A model generated the notes under the pieces. That model saw only the letters and a list, made by a program, of their open reading frames with translations, had not been told where the DNA came from and did not search any database. Shown here in pieces: positions 54,322-64,000 of a stretch of DNA of 64,000 nucleotides. Source of the DNA: Zarea fungicola (taxonomy: Eukaryota; Ascomycota; Sordariomycetes; Hypocreales; Cordycipitaceae); contig FWCC01000112.1 of the NCBI GenBank assembly GCA_900169235.1, positions 1 through 64,000 on the forward strand, in the 5' to 3' direction. Every line of letters starts with the position of its first letter. Position 1 is the first letter of the stretch. The position numbers were made by a program, and so were the translations under genes.

Positions 54322-54778
54322 TTCTGCGCGCAGAATTTTTCTTCTCTCGTCTGATTGTGTGGGATGACGGGAAATTTTGAGTTTGGCGCAGGCAAGCGTT
54401 TGATGGTCTGTTCTCACAGTGGCGCGAAGTGGGACGCGTCGCGTTGATTGGCAATCAGCTATCGGGAGTAAGCTGCCACAATTGCTATTTAAGAAAATTA
54501 ATAAATATTATGTATATAACTAGTTACTCAAGTTGAAGCAGTTTAAAAATGGATTTCTTGGTCTGAAGATCGCAGCAGCATGCAGACTGTTCCGCGGTGG
54601 GCGTTGCTGTACTTGCACATGGGCGTCACGCCGTGAATGCTTCACCAATTTAAAGTCATAAAGTTCCATTCAACTATGGATGATGTACATGATTCAATCC
54701 CAGGCCGCTGACTATGTAAACAAAAAAAATACCTCGTGTTTCCCAATTTTAAATCGTATGATTGTCTTGCTTCAACGC
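54322..54778. other. intergenic region
   Basis: This 457 bp between two minus-strand genes contains the promoter of the 2EXR gene. Nothing else was seen. Confidence 0.55.
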
Positions 54779-56152
54779 TTAAAAGCGGGCAGTGACCTTT
54801 TCCTCAGTATCCTGCAGAGCCCATGCACTGGAGTGCTTCTTGGAACGGACAGAGGTAGCCTGCGCCTGCGTGAAGCCCTTGGCCTCGACGGCCGGGTTGT
54901 AGCCAAGCTTGTTGATCTGGCCGACCTCGGCGTTTGTCACCTTAGGCGCCGCCTGGCCGTCCGCACGCGCGAGGACGCTGACTACGACGGCGCCGCCGAG
55001 ACCCAGGTTGTGCTGGAGGGCGTACTTTGTGTTGGGCACGCTGCGGTTGTTGGCCCAGCCGCGCAGATGCCAGACGAGCTCGGCGGCCTGGGCGATGCCC
55101 GTGGCGCCCAGAGGGTGGCCCTTGGAGATGAGCCCGCCCGAGGGGTTGACGAGGTACTTGCCGCCGTAGGTAATGTCCCCCTTGCGGACCATCTCGTGGG
55201 CCTTGCCATGCTCGCATAGACCCAAGGCGTCGAGGACGAGCATCTCGTTGGCAGAGAAGCAGTCGTGCAGCTCGACGACCTGGACGTCCTGCGGCGTGAT
55301 GCCGGCCTGCTTCATGGCGACGTCGGTGGCGTGCTGCGTCATCTCGAAGCCGAGCAGGTCAATGGAGCTCTTGGAGAAGAGCGAGGGGGCGTCGGTGGCG
55401 AGGCACTGGCCGGCAATGAGGACGGCCTGGCTCTTGAGGTGCGGGCGGGCGTCGAGGAACTCCTGCGAGACGAGGACGGCCGCGGCGCCGCCGTCCGAGG
55501 TCGGGCAGCACTGGAGCTTGGTGAGGGGCTCAAAGATCATGGGCGACTTGAGGATCTGCTCCTTGGTGTAGACCTGCTGGAACTGCGAGTAGGGGTTGTT
55601 GGGCGAGTGCGCGTGGTTGACGCGCGCAATCTCGGCAAAGTCCTCATCCGTGGCGCCAAACTTCTCCCTGTACTCGCGCCCACCGTTGCCAAACATTTGC
55701 GGTGCGCCGGGCGCGGGCTCGAAGCCGCGCGTGTCGGCCATCATGCTGACGGTGGTGCCGAGCGGGTTCTCGCGGTCGTTGAAGAAGGACTGCAGCGAAC
55801 CGGCCATCATCTTCTCGAAACCGACCACCAAGACGCAGTCGGCGGCGCCCGAGGCGACAAAGGTGCGGCCCATGGCCAGGCCGGTGCTGCCGGTCGCGCA
55901 GTTGTTGTTGACATTGTAGATGGGCACCTTGGTCATGCCGAACTGGTAGAAGACGCGCTGGCCGCAGGTGGAGTCGCCGTAGCAGTAGCAGGCGACGCCT
56001 TGATCAACATCGTCGTAGCTGATCTGGGCGTCAAGCATGGCCTTGACGCCGGCCTCGAAGCCGAGCTCGGTGTAGTCGACATTCCCGCGGGGCTTGATGA
56101 ACTTGGTCATGCCCACACCAAGGATGTAGACGGGGGCGAGTTGCCGAGGCAT
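54779..56152 (-). CDS. SCPx-type thiolase (sterol-carrier-protein thiolase domain)
   Basis: This is an acyl-CoA thiolase of the SCP2/SCPx group, which cleaves 3-ketoacyl-CoA, mainly of branched chains or sterol side chains, in peroxisomes. A single exon encodes 457 residues. The opening VYILGVGMTKF is typical. The nucleophile is Cys85 in NNNCATGSTG, the catalytic His is in ELHDCFSANEM, and the GGLISKGHPLGATG block is complete. There is no fused SCP2 lipid-binding domain at the C-terminus. The last three residues, ARF, are at best a weak peroxisomal PTS1 signal. The leader carries 11-bp tandem repeats. It has no obvious functional link to its neighbours, though an MFS transporter and an amidase follow. 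Confidence 0.93.
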   Translation of the reverse strand: MPRQLAPVYILGVGMTKFIKPRGNVDYTELGFEAGVKAMLDAQISYDDVDQGVACYCYGDSTCGQRVFYQFGMTKVPIYNVNNNCATGSTGLAMGRTFVASGAADCVLVVGFEKMMAGSLQSFFNDRENPLGTTVSMMADTRGFEPAPGAPQMFGNGGREYREKFGATDEDFAEIARVNHAHSPNNPYSQFQQVYTKEQILKSPMIFEPLTKLQCCPTSDGGAAAVLVSQEFLDARPHLKSQAVLIAGQCLATDAPSLFSKSSIDLLGFEMTQHATDVAMKQAGITPQDVQVVELHDCFSANEMLVLDALGLCEHGKAHEMVRKGDITYGGKYLVNPSGGLISKGHPLGATGIAQAAELVWHLRGWANNRSVPNTKYALQHNLGLGGAVVVSVLARADGQAAPKVTNAEVGQINKLGYNPAVEAKGFTQAQATSVRSKKHSSAWALQDTEEKVTARF

Positions 56153-57313
56153 GCTGAGTGTGAGTGTGTTGTGTGTATGTGATAAAAGGGTATAAAGGGG
56201 TACAAGGGGGTATAATAATGAGATATGGATGAGATATGGATGAGATATGGATGAAGAAGATATCGCACAAGGGACAAGGACGGTGTTGAGGATGAGAGGA
56301 ACGGCAGAAACTGAGACGGAACGGAGATATATATCAAGTCAACAGGGTTTATTAGCCTCGGAAGCTGTGGCTATAGCAAACATTTGGTGTGGTTGCTTGG
56401 TTATTAGCGCGGGGCCCCGGGAAGACAATTTCTACGTCGGTGGGGACTTTCAGATGCAAGAGCAAATGACCAGGCTGTACGATAGAGTTACTGACTTTCA
56501 TTTATTTTAATTTTTCTAAACGGCATAAAAAGGTCTTCATTCCTTGCATCGTGGTAGCTGGCCAGCGCCAACGCCCAGGTCACGGATGAGATCTGTATCG
56601 ACCTCTCGAGTTTTGCATACACTCTTTGTACACGAACTACATGCACTATGTACGGAGTACTACACACACTATGTGGCCTATGCCACAGTTGCATCTGACC
56701 GTGCGGGGATACCTGGCTTTAGTGGCAAGGCATTCTGATCAGCGTGGGTTGGGTCTGATTTGTGCCGAGGCGACCCTCTATAATCCGAATCAATATAGCC
56801 AGTGAGACTGTGGGACATATAGCCGCTTTGCCACCAAGCACTTAACCGAAAGAACATGCCAAGCAACCGGAGCAGAAAGTAACTAATGTTGAAGACGATT
56901 GAATAATTCATGTGAAATTGTAACACTGAATGGTCCCAAAACTCTCCAGCAGTTTTACTACTCACCTTTACACTGCCAATAGGACTCATTCGTCTTCCGA
57001 GTGAAGGACAAGACCAACAATCCATATAGCCGGCATGTTGGCCAGTGGCGTTGTCAGGCCGCCTATAATTCATTTTAGTGGCCTGTCTGCTGTCCAAAGC
57101 AGTGGACAAAAGCCTGAGACAGTCGCCGCAGGCTGTCTGTAGTCTTACTTTTAAAAGACAAGCATTTCAACAGTAAACTAAGAACCATGAGCTACAAGGG
57201 AGTGGTTGAATAAGTCAATTAAATCAGTTAAAATATAAACTGCACCATGGCCCAATGCATAATCATTTTGCCATAATTAATTGCAATTAAAGTAGACGCA
57301 CATCTTGACGCAG
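56153..57313. other. thiolase leader and gene-free region
   Basis: This holds the thiolase 5' leader, with a GGTATAAAGGGG-type purine-rich stretch and the 11-bp repeats, then a TA-rich palindrome GATATATATC at 56326-56335 that may serve as the TATA element, and GTACGGAGTAC at 56650-56660. No gene was recognised. Confidence 0.55.
56221..56253. repeat. 11-bp tandem repeat, three perfect copies
   Basis: Three identical copies of AGATATGGATG lie in the presumed 5' leader of the thiolase gene. Confidence 0.9.
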
Positions 57314-58984
57314 CTACTCCACGCTGACAAGTCCCTTCTCTGCATAATGCCAGTACTGCTGCGCAGCATGTCGCCGGAGCGTCTTGCCCTTCCACACCAT
57401 GACGAGAAACGTGAGTGTGCAGCCCAGCGAGAGAAAGCCGGCCAGGATGAAGCAATCTTGAAGGCCCATGTTGGTATACCACGGCGTGATGCCATACGAA
57501 ATGGCGAAACCTAGCGTGTTGCGGATGATGATGATGGACGTTGTCGACTCGCCGCTAATGTCCTTGAAGCAGTCGACATTGTACGACAGCGCAATGGAGC
57601 CTCCAGTGACGCAGCTAAATGTCAGAATCGCCAGGCCAATCGCCAGGCCCGCCCAGTGCACGTCGTGCTGCGCGCCCACGCCCCAGACAATGAGGCCGAC
57701 GCACGACAGCACCGCCGACAGCGCCAGCGGCCACAGCCTCTGCTCCGGCTCGCGCACGCCCTTGTTGCGTCGGGCCAGCATCAGGGCCAGGCGGTCGGCA
57801 ATGACGCCGGACCAGAGAGCGCCAAACGCCGCGCCGATGAGCGGGCCGAGATAGATGAGGCCCACGCCGCGCGTCGACCAGCGGTACGGCGCCGCGCTGA
57901 GCACGGGGCTCGTCGTCGCGTTGAGCACGTTGTACCACGACAGGTTGATGCCGTAGATGAAGCCCGCCCACGCCACCGTCGGGAACTGCACAATGATGAA
58001 GAGCGGCAGGATCATGGACTGGAACATTTGCTTCTTGGCCGGCCGGCCCTCGAGGCGGCGGAACGGCTTCAGCGCGCGGCCAAACTTTTGCGGCATCTTT
58101 TCGACGGACCCTGATGTCGTGTCCGTGGTGCCTGTCGCGGCGCCGCCATCGGCGGCCTTCTTGGACGGATCGGTGCTGGTCTGTTCCAGGACGCCCTCGT
58201 CGCCGCCCTTGGTGCGCTGGGGCTCGTCCTCCAGGCCCTCGAGCGTGTTGCGAAAGTACATGGTCTCCTCCATGAAGAAGAAGACAATGCCAAACGCCAG
58301 CGCGGCAATCATGGCGCCAAAGTGCATCGTCCATCGCCAGCCATAGGCCTCGGCAAAGAATCCCGCAATGATGGGCGCCACAAAGTTGGATCCAAACAGC
58401 GTAAACACGTAGAGACTCATCCACGAGCCTCGCTCGTGCGCAAAAAAGATGTCGGGGATGCTCACTTCGGGAAGGGCCTCAATCGGCGACGCAAAAAGCC
58501 CGAGGACAATGCGATGCGCGTACCACTCTCCTGCAGACGTGGAATACGCCGTCCACACCATCAGAGGCACGGCCGCAAGCAGCGACACGAGGTAGACACC
58601 GCGACGGCCGTAGGTCAGCGCGAGGGGCTGCGTGATGAGGCATCCCCAGCCGAGGAAGAGAAACATGAGACCAGTGCCCTGCACGAGCGACGCGGTCGAG
58701 ATGCCCGTGTCCCGGGTAATGTCAGCCAGGACCGAGTACTGGAGCGTCGTGGGGATGCCGATGCCGAGCGTGTAGACGAGGACCATGACCATGGCCTTGT
58801 ACTTGCGCGCCCGGCTCCAGTTGAGGGGGTCTTCGGGGTCGCTGCTGGGACGGGGCACCAGCTCGACGACGCCGTCGCCGCCGGTCCCGCCGCTCAGGTC
58901 CACGAGGTGGACTGTGCCTGGGATGGTTTCCGGATGTCGCTTCACGGACGCCATGGTGTCAAGAGTGATGGAGTTATCGAGCAT
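57314..58984 (-). CDS. MFS transporter, DHA1-type drug/metabolite exporter
   Basis: A single exon encodes 556 residues from the first ATG (58984); an ATG at 58954 is an alternative start. After a hydrophilic head with DPEDPLNWSRARK, a hallmark of fungal DHA1 (FLR1/HOL1-like) proteins, twelve membrane segments can be drawn, split by a central cytosolic loop of about 90 residues (Thr/Asp/Gly-rich, with EETMYFRN before it). The helix 2-3 loop carries the MFS A motif in degenerate form (ALTYGRRGVYL), and the helix 4-5 region has RIVLGLFASPIEALPEVSI. Members export or import small molecules by proton coupling. The substrate cannot be predicted. It is divergent from the amidase gene, with 807 bp between them. 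Confidence 0.92.
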   Translation of the reverse strand: MLDNSITLDTMASVKRHPETIPGTVHLVDLSGGTGGDGVVELVPRPSSDPEDPLNWSRARKYKAMVMVLVYTLGIGIPTTLQYSVLADITRDTGISTASLVQGTGLMFLFLGWGCLITQPLALTYGRRGVYLVSLLAAVPLMVWTAYSTSAGEWYAHRIVLGLFASPIEALPEVSIPDIFFAHERGSWMSLYVFTLFGSNFVAPIIAGFFAEAYGWRWTMHFGAMIAALAFGIVFFFMEETMYFRNTLEGLEDEPQRTKGGDEGVLEQTSTDPSKKAADGGAATGTTDTTSGSVEKMPQKFGRALKPFRRLEGRPAKKQMFQSMILPLFIIVQFPTVAWAGFIYGINLSWYNVLNATTSPVLSAAPYRWSTRGVGLIYLGPLIGAAFGALWSGVIADRLALMLARRNKGVREPEQRLWPLALSAVLSCVGLIVWGVGAQHDVHWAGLAIGLAILTFSCVTGGSIALSYNVDCFKDISGESTTSIIIIRNTLGFAISYGITPWYTNMGLQDCFILAGFLSLGCTLTFLVMVWKGKTLRRHAAQQYWHYAEKGLVSVE

Positions 58985-59791
58985 ACACCAAGCGCACTGG
59001 TTAGGGTGTGAGTGTGGTTTCGAGTGTTGACAGCCATGGAATGGACAGGACGGCAAGTGTGTTAAATAGCATGACTAGTTTCATAATCTCTCTAGCAGTC
59101 TCACCTGGCTTCGCTAAGAGTCAAGCAACAACACACAGACAATCAGGCCCCGCTGATAACGGACAGCTACGTAACCCGCTAACGCGAAATGATAATCCCC
59201 AGATAACAATATTCGGCAACCCTCCGGAAAGCTGGGGAAGTGGGAGGGCGCATTGACACAAGACGTCGATTGATTAACAAAACTTAGCCTTATCCAGGTA
59301 AGCCAACACACAGCGCGGTTCCGAACCGCGATGGCTGGCCATGCCATGCATTCCCCGCCGCCAACGCTACCTCTAAAGGTGCAAATGCTTATTGGTGATC
59401 GCTGCAAAAGTCATTGGCTCTATCCTGAATCAGGGACCCAACTTATCTTGGCAAGTGACCCGAGTCTTGAAAGTGACCCTGTCGGCTATTAGTTCTAATA
59501 GATATCGGAAATCCATTTGTCCGGATAGCCCTTCTGCCCGAATCGAGAGGTGAAACTTGCGCTACGGACTATATCTGGAACACCTGCATGACGGTAAAGG
59601 CATCTGTTAAACCAACTGGGGACCGCGCCGGCAATTGCAACATACCCCTCACTTGGTGCATCGGGGACCTCTATCTATATACATAAAGAGGCAGAGTCAC
59701 GTTTGGAGGCTGGATTACGGGCAAGATTTAGACTTTTTTACTCCCCCCTGCAGCCTTGACACACACTCAAGCCCCAACGAGTTAAAAAATA
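58985..59791. other. shared divergent promoter region of the MFS and amidase genes
   Basis: This is 807 bp of gene-free DNA between two divergent genes. A TATA element for the amidase is at 59676-59681. Otherwise nothing was recognised. Confidence 0.55.
59676..59681 (+). promoter_or_regulatory. TATA element of the amidase gene
   Basis: TATATA lies 111 bp upstream of the ATG at 59792. Confidence 0.45.
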
Positions 59792-61480
59792 ATGAGCTCC
59801 AATCTTCTCCCCGTCGTGTCTCCCAAGGCCGTGGTGTCTGGAACGCCAGAATTTGAGGCTGCCCGGACATTACTGCTCGAGGAGTTTGGCGCCAAGGTCC
59901 CTCCCGAGCTTCGTCTTCCGCAGGAGCTCATCGTCAATCCACCAAAGAACGTCACCCACATCCCCTGCGAATGCGGCCTCTTGTCCGCTGAGGAGCTCGC
60001 CATCACAGAGCACCACGATGCGACAGATCTCGCCTCTGCCATTGCCGCGCAGAAATACACCGCCGTCGCCGTCGCGCGGGCCTTTGCCAAGCGCGCCATC
60101 ATCGCGCACCAGCTCACCTGCTGCCTCTCGGAGTGGTTCATGGACGAGGCCGTCGCCCTGGCGCAGCTGCTCGACGACCACCTCGCGCGGACGGGCACCA
60201 CCGTGGGCCCCCTGCACGGCGTGCCCCTCAGCGTCAAGGAGCACATGCCCCTCGCCGGCCACTGGTCCAGCGTGGGCTTCCTCGACACGCGGGTGCTCGA
60301 CGGGGCCGACTGCCAGATGATGGCCGCCCTGCGCGCCGCGGGCGCCGTCTTCTACTGCAAGACGAACCAGCCGCAGGCCATCATGCACCTCGAGAGCACG
60401 TCGGCGCTGTGGGGCCGCGTGCTGAACCCGCACAACGTCGGGCTCTCGGCGGGCGGGTCGACGGGCGGCGAGGCGGCGCTCGTGGCCATGCGCGGGTCGG
60501 TGCTCGGCGTCGGCACCGATATTGGCGGGAGCGTGCGCGGGCCCGCGGGCTTCTGCGGCATCTACGGCTTCAAGGCGACGTCGTACACGCTGCCGCAGGA
60601 CGGCTTCCTCCCGGACGGCGCGGGCGCGGAGCTCAACGTGCTGTGCTCGGCGGGGCCCATGTGCACGTCGCTAAGGGACATGGATCTCTTCATGGCCGTC
60701 GTGGCGGCGTCGAAGCCGTACCTGTCTGACCCGCGCCTCATACCGATCCCTTGGACGGGACTCAGTGGTGCAGGTGGTGCTGCTTCACCTGCGCCTCTCA
60801 AAATCGGGTTCATGATGGACGACGGCGTCATTGTCCCGCAGCCTCCCGTGCTGAGGGCTCTAGAGTGGGCAAAAGCGAAACTCACAGCTGCGGCCGCAGT
60901 AGAGGGCTTCTCCGTCAAGACCTTTGCGCCATACAAAGCGGCCGAAGCCATGAAGAATATTCGCCGCGCATACTACCCAGACGGCGGCAATGCGCTCAAG
61001 GCACACCTGGCGGCGACGGGGGAGCCCATGCATCCGTTGACACAGTGGATCATCAAGGATGCGGAAGGGCCCGATGTGACCTCTTCCGGCGTGCTCGAGC
61101 AGAGGCTGATACGCGACAAGTTTAGGGGTGGCTTTGCAAAGCACTGGACCACGCAGGACGTGGACGTCGTCGTATGCCCCGTCTTTGTCGGCCCTGCCTG
61201 CGAGCACGAGTCGGCATTTTACTGGAACTACACGGCATTCTGGAACTACGTGGACTGCCCCGGCGTTGTGATTCCCACGCCGATCAAGGCGGGCAAGAAA
61301 GGGAGCGAGGTGTACGCATCAGCAAATGTCCTTGGTGAGCAGGATAAGCATGTCCGGGAGCTGTGGGCCGCAGGTGATTTCGAGGGCGCACCGGTGAACA
61401 TTCAGATTGTGGCGAGAAAATATCATGATAACGAGTTGTTTGCGGCGCTAGCCAAGATGAAGAGTGCATTGGAAATGTAA
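59792..61480 (+). CDS. amidase (amidase-signature family)
   Basis: This hydrolyses amide bonds of small molecules or fatty-acid amides. A single exon encodes 562 residues. The Ser-cis-Ser-Lys triad is complete: Lys149 (LSVKEH), cis-Ser223 (AGGSTGGE) and nucleophile Ser247 (GTDIGGSVRGP). The spacing between the two serines (24) equals that of mammalian fatty-acid amide hydrolase. The N-terminal region (residues 1-90) has the FEAAR helix of fungal acetamidase/FAAH-like enzymes. There is no signal peptide or membrane segment, so it is probably cytosolic. The GC content is high (many GCG and GGC codons), in contrast to the AT-rich flanks. Pairing with a divergent MFS transporter may reflect uptake and hydrolysis of an amide, which is inference. 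Confidence 0.94.
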   Translation: MSSNLLPVVSPKAVVSGTPEFEAARTLLLEEFGAKVPPELRLPQELIVNPPKNVTHIPCECGLLSAEELAITEHHDATDLASAIAAQKYTAVAVARAFAKRAIIAHQLTCCLSEWFMDEAVALAQLLDDHLARTGTTVGPLHGVPLSVKEHMPLAGHWSSVGFLDTRVLDGADCQMMAALRAAGAVFYCKTNQPQAIMHLESTSALWGRVLNPHNVGLSAGGSTGGEAALVAMRGSVLGVGTDIGGSVRGPAGFCGIYGFKATSYTLPQDGFLPDGAGAELNVLCSAGPMCTSLRDMDLFMAVVAASKPYLSDPRLIPIPWTGLSGAGGAASPAPLKIGFMMDDGVIVPQPPVLRALEWAKAKLTAAAAVEGFSVKTFAPYKAAEAMKNIRRAYYPDGGNALKAHLAATGEPMHPLTQWIIKDAEGPDVTSSGVLEQRLIRDKFRGGFAKHWTTQDVDVVVCPVFVGPACEHESAFYWNYTAFWNYVDCPGVVIPTPIKAGKKGSEVYASANVLGEQDKHVRELWAAGDFEGAPVNIQIVARKYHDNELFAALAKMKSALEM

Positions 61481-61972
61481 ATTACTAGATATAAACAGCA
61501 TCATACAATCAAATAATAATACAATAGATTACAGAGTCATCGGTGTAAGTGGTGGGCTTGTGGCTGGCAAAGTCCACCGTGGAGGCTAAACCGCTCTTAT
61601 CTCGTAAGAAAGCTTGGTGGCTTGGGGAGCGCGCTCTTGGAGATTGCCATCTTGGGGCCGTAGTTTTAAAATGGAAGTACGGTCAATGCTATTTAGCCGC
61701 GACGCCGTTTTCCGTTGGTCCGGATTATAGTATTGGTCACGGAGTACCTTGGGCTTGTCGCCAGTGACATGGTGAAAGCAGCAACGATCGAATGAGGAGA
61801 CTGGAGAGTCGTCATGCTTATCGCTATTCGATCCGAGATTGTGGTATTTCACCTGAACCATTACACACTGTTACGTAAATTCCAGTTCAATCTGCTACAA
61901 TACTACTGTTCTACACGCGCTCTTGTTTGCTTTCGTAACTATGCCGCCGGCATTCTGGCGTGGGTGATGGCC
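61481..61972. other. convergent intergenic region
   Basis: This 492 bp lies between the amidase (+) and ABM-fold (-) genes. It contains one ACGGAGTA at 61739-61746. No gene was recognised. Confidence 0.55.
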
Positions 61973-62617
61973 TCACTCCTCCGAAGAAATAATCCTCTGA
62001 TAGTGCTTAATATCTACCCCTTCCACAAACTCTTTGATTTCGAGATATTTTGCAAATCCAGGCGAAGATGCGAATTCCGTGTGCTTTTCTACAGCCGGCC
62101 AGCCCGCGACCATGACAAACTCCTCCTTTGATTCAGCCTCCTTGTTCGTCCGCCAAGCGCATCGGACCTCGAATGGCCTTGCATATTTTCCCACAATTCC
62201 CCTAACCTCGTCAAATTTATTGACAAAGGCATCTTTCTTGTCGACCGATATAAACATGCGACCGATGCTGATGACAGGGCTGTGCACGAGCGGCGTAAGC
62301 TCGGCCTCGTCGGAGACACCCAATAATTCGGTGCCAAGAGAAACTGCTTGAGCCTCCCCATCTCTCTCTTTCGTAAAATCCATTAGACTGTTCTTAATTG
62401 AGGTGTAGAATTGACTCTGGATCCATTCACGATGGATATCCTGCGACGCCCAGTTGGTCGCGATGAGGAGAATGGAAGGGTCCTCGACCTGCTGAAAGGT
62501 CCAAGTGTCGGAACAGAATACTTGTCTTGCAGTTTGGGCCTTTTTAAGGACAGTTTGTAGATCCAGTGAGAGACCGGAAGCGGCCAACGTAAAGATTGAG
62601 AGCTCCGTGAAGGGCAT
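61973..62617 (-). CDS. ABM-type ferredoxin-fold protein, tandem
   Basis: A single exon encodes 214 residues. Two similar halves of about 100 residues each look like dimeric alpha/beta-barrel (antibiotic-biosynthesis-monooxygenase-like) units. The first has ILLIATNWASQDIHREWIQSQFY. The second has EFVMVAGWPAVEKHTEFASS and ends in a FVEGVDIKHYQRI strand. Both carry the strand-then-W-x-S/A-x-x-x-H arrangement common in fungal proteins of this type. Such proteins act as heme-free oxygenases, cyclases or simply binders, and no catalytic residue can be assigned here. No signal peptide is seen. It converges with the amidase gene. Confidence 0.75.
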   Translation of the reverse strand: MPFTELSIFTLAASGLSLDLQTVLKKAQTARQVFCSDTWTFQQVEDPSILLIATNWASQDIHREWIQSQFYTSIKNSLMDFTKERDGEAQAVSLGTELLGVSDEAELTPLVHSPVISIGRMFISVDKKDAFVNKFDEVRGIVGKYARPFEVRCAWRTNKEAESKEEFVMVAGWPAVEKHTEFASSPGFAKYLEIKEFVEGVDIKHYQRIISSEE

Positions 62618-64000
62618 TGTGAAGTATGTAGGGTAGTATGATTGTAGTATCTGATTTTAAGGCTCACTCAGTGCAGGATACCAGATTGGCGAAATGAGCT
62701 ACCCATATGAATAGAGTAACAGTATTTATATTAATAAATTACTATCACGGAGTATTTCATAGTTGGAAGGAGCTAGTCGATGTAACAAGAAGCCCTGCAG
62801 TGTCTCAAGTATTGCCATCAACTAGGCTGGGGTGAACCTAGAAAGCTACATTATATGCCCCAATATTCATCCTGTAAAAGATGTAAATATTCCATTCCAT
62901 TTAAACCTACACCGCCAACCTATCCTAGCACAACACCATGCCTCGCATTGTAATGTTGTAGTTTGCCTTTCTTGATGCGGCGATAAAATGACATCAGCCT
63001 AAAGTCCGCTCGGCAGCTTGCAACGGCAAATTCCATCTTGACAGCAACTTTCAAATAGCGCAGCTCATGTGCGGCGATAATTTTATTGCAGTGTTAAGTC
63101 CGCATTCGCCTTGACACAGTCTGCTTTAGTTTTACATAGTACCAGTAGATGCAACGGGAGACAAGCTCGACCCCGATCCCGTCCACCGATTGGCATCCCG
63201 AACCGAAAAGTCGGCCTTGCAAATTCTCCAACACGCGGAGCCAGTTGGGTGGGCGAGTGGCCCCTGCAATCTTACGCAAAACTAGGCACACTGGGTCTAA
63301 GAGTAATAAAGAATAATGATAAAAAAAATAAAATAAAAGGAAATAAAGGAAACGGAAATATTAAACACAAGCTGCCATTTCCAGTGAATGATGCCGTCGG
63401 GCCCTCCGGGAATGGCTTCGCGGAACGCAGCCAGCTTTCACCACCCACCACTACACTGGATAATAAGGGTGTGTGAGCTATAAATAGTTTGCGCCATGGG
63501 TTGTTGATGCGTGACCAGGGAAGGGAAAGGTGCGCCACGTGGTTCCCTTCATATAGGCTTCTGTGTTTCTGGGGAGTCATGATTTGCCGTGTACCAGTAC
63601 CAGTATACCAGTAATAAAGTTTCATTGTTCTCAATACACAATGGCATATGTACACTGTCCATTGTCTTTGTGCCGGCCGGAGTTAATTGCCCGTTATTTC
63701 AGCGGCGCCACAACGTCCATGTCGAACCTTAATTCGGCTGGTCCAGTCTTTTCAGGTGTTTACTGGCTGGCACGGTAGCTGAACTGACAACGCAAAGCAT
63801 CTGGCAGGCAGCACGGTCGATGGATATTCTGGTGAAAAAAGTGCTTATATGTCATGATTGAATGCTGTGAAGCTTACGGAGTACTGAGTGCAAACTACTC
63901 ATATCGCTCAATCCTGGCCAAATCTTCATACCAAAGCGCCAAATATTTAGCCACATTTGCTGCAGTAGTAGGCAGTGCCTAGAGGAATCACAGCACCAGT
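62618..64000. other. gene-free right end
   Basis: The last 1.4 kb contains two ACGGAGTA copies (62748, 63876), an A-rich stretch at about 63311-63350 and a TATAAATA at 63479-63486 with no obvious gene after it inside the window. Open frames are short and unrecognisable. Confidence 0.5.

Noticed and set aside
53005..54354. 449-codon plus-strand frame opposite the 2EXR gene, with long Val/Ile runs
   Set aside because: The Val runs are the reverse complement of Asp codons; the minus frame has the family signature.
63479..63486. TATAAATA near the right end
   Set aside because: No gene with a supportable product begins within the expected distance inside the window.

Overview
The window is nuclear DNA of a filamentous ascomycete, most likely a sordariomycete of the order Hypocreales. 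The genes have short GT-AG introns (about 45 to 70 nt), the Rab GTPase Ypt1 is almost identical to the filamentous-fungal form, and typical fungal families are present (Zn2Cys6 regulator, PTH11/rhodopsin-like membrane protein, 2EXR protein, fungal squalene-hopene cyclase, small cysteine-rich secreted proteins). The order-level placement is inference. No prokaryotic operons, CRISPR arrays, rRNA or tRNA genes were seen.

Layout. Positions 1-3383 are gene-free upstream DNA. From 3.4 to 15.4 kb lie conserved housekeeping-type genes: a large low-complexity protein, a GNAT acetyltransferase, ypt1 (five exons resolved), a seven-helix rhodopsin-like protein and a glycine-zipper protein. After a 3 kb gap comes a compact four-gene group at 18.4-25.8 kb: a stand-alone adenylating enzyme, a cysteine-synthase-like PLP enzyme, an O-methyltransferase and a 2-oxoglutarate/Fe(II) oxygenase, arranged as two divergent pairs. 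This looks like a small amino-acid-derived metabolite pathway that I cannot match to a described one. A 3.5 kb AT-rich desert with a 36-bp tandem repeat follows.

From 29 to 50 kb most genes encode secreted or surface proteins: an 8-Cys small protein, a 12-Cys secreted protein, a secreted lipase, a GPI-type GH24 lysozyme, a single-pass Ser-rich membrane protein, a secreted protein of unknown family and a GPI-type PEBP protein. A squalene-hopene cyclase and a Zn2Cys6 transcription factor sit among them. This gives the region the look of an environment- or host-interaction segment. A broken aminoglycoside-phosphotransferase-like kinase gene lies at 51.1-51.9 kb. From 52.7 to 62.6 kb are a 2EXR acidic protein, an SCPx-type thiolase, an MFS transporter, an amidase and a small ABM-fold protein. 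The last 1.4 kb is gene-free.

Splice sites were read by eye and checked for frame closure. The main uncertain points are one junction of the adenylating enzyme, the start of the O-methyltransferase and the two frame breaks of the kinase.
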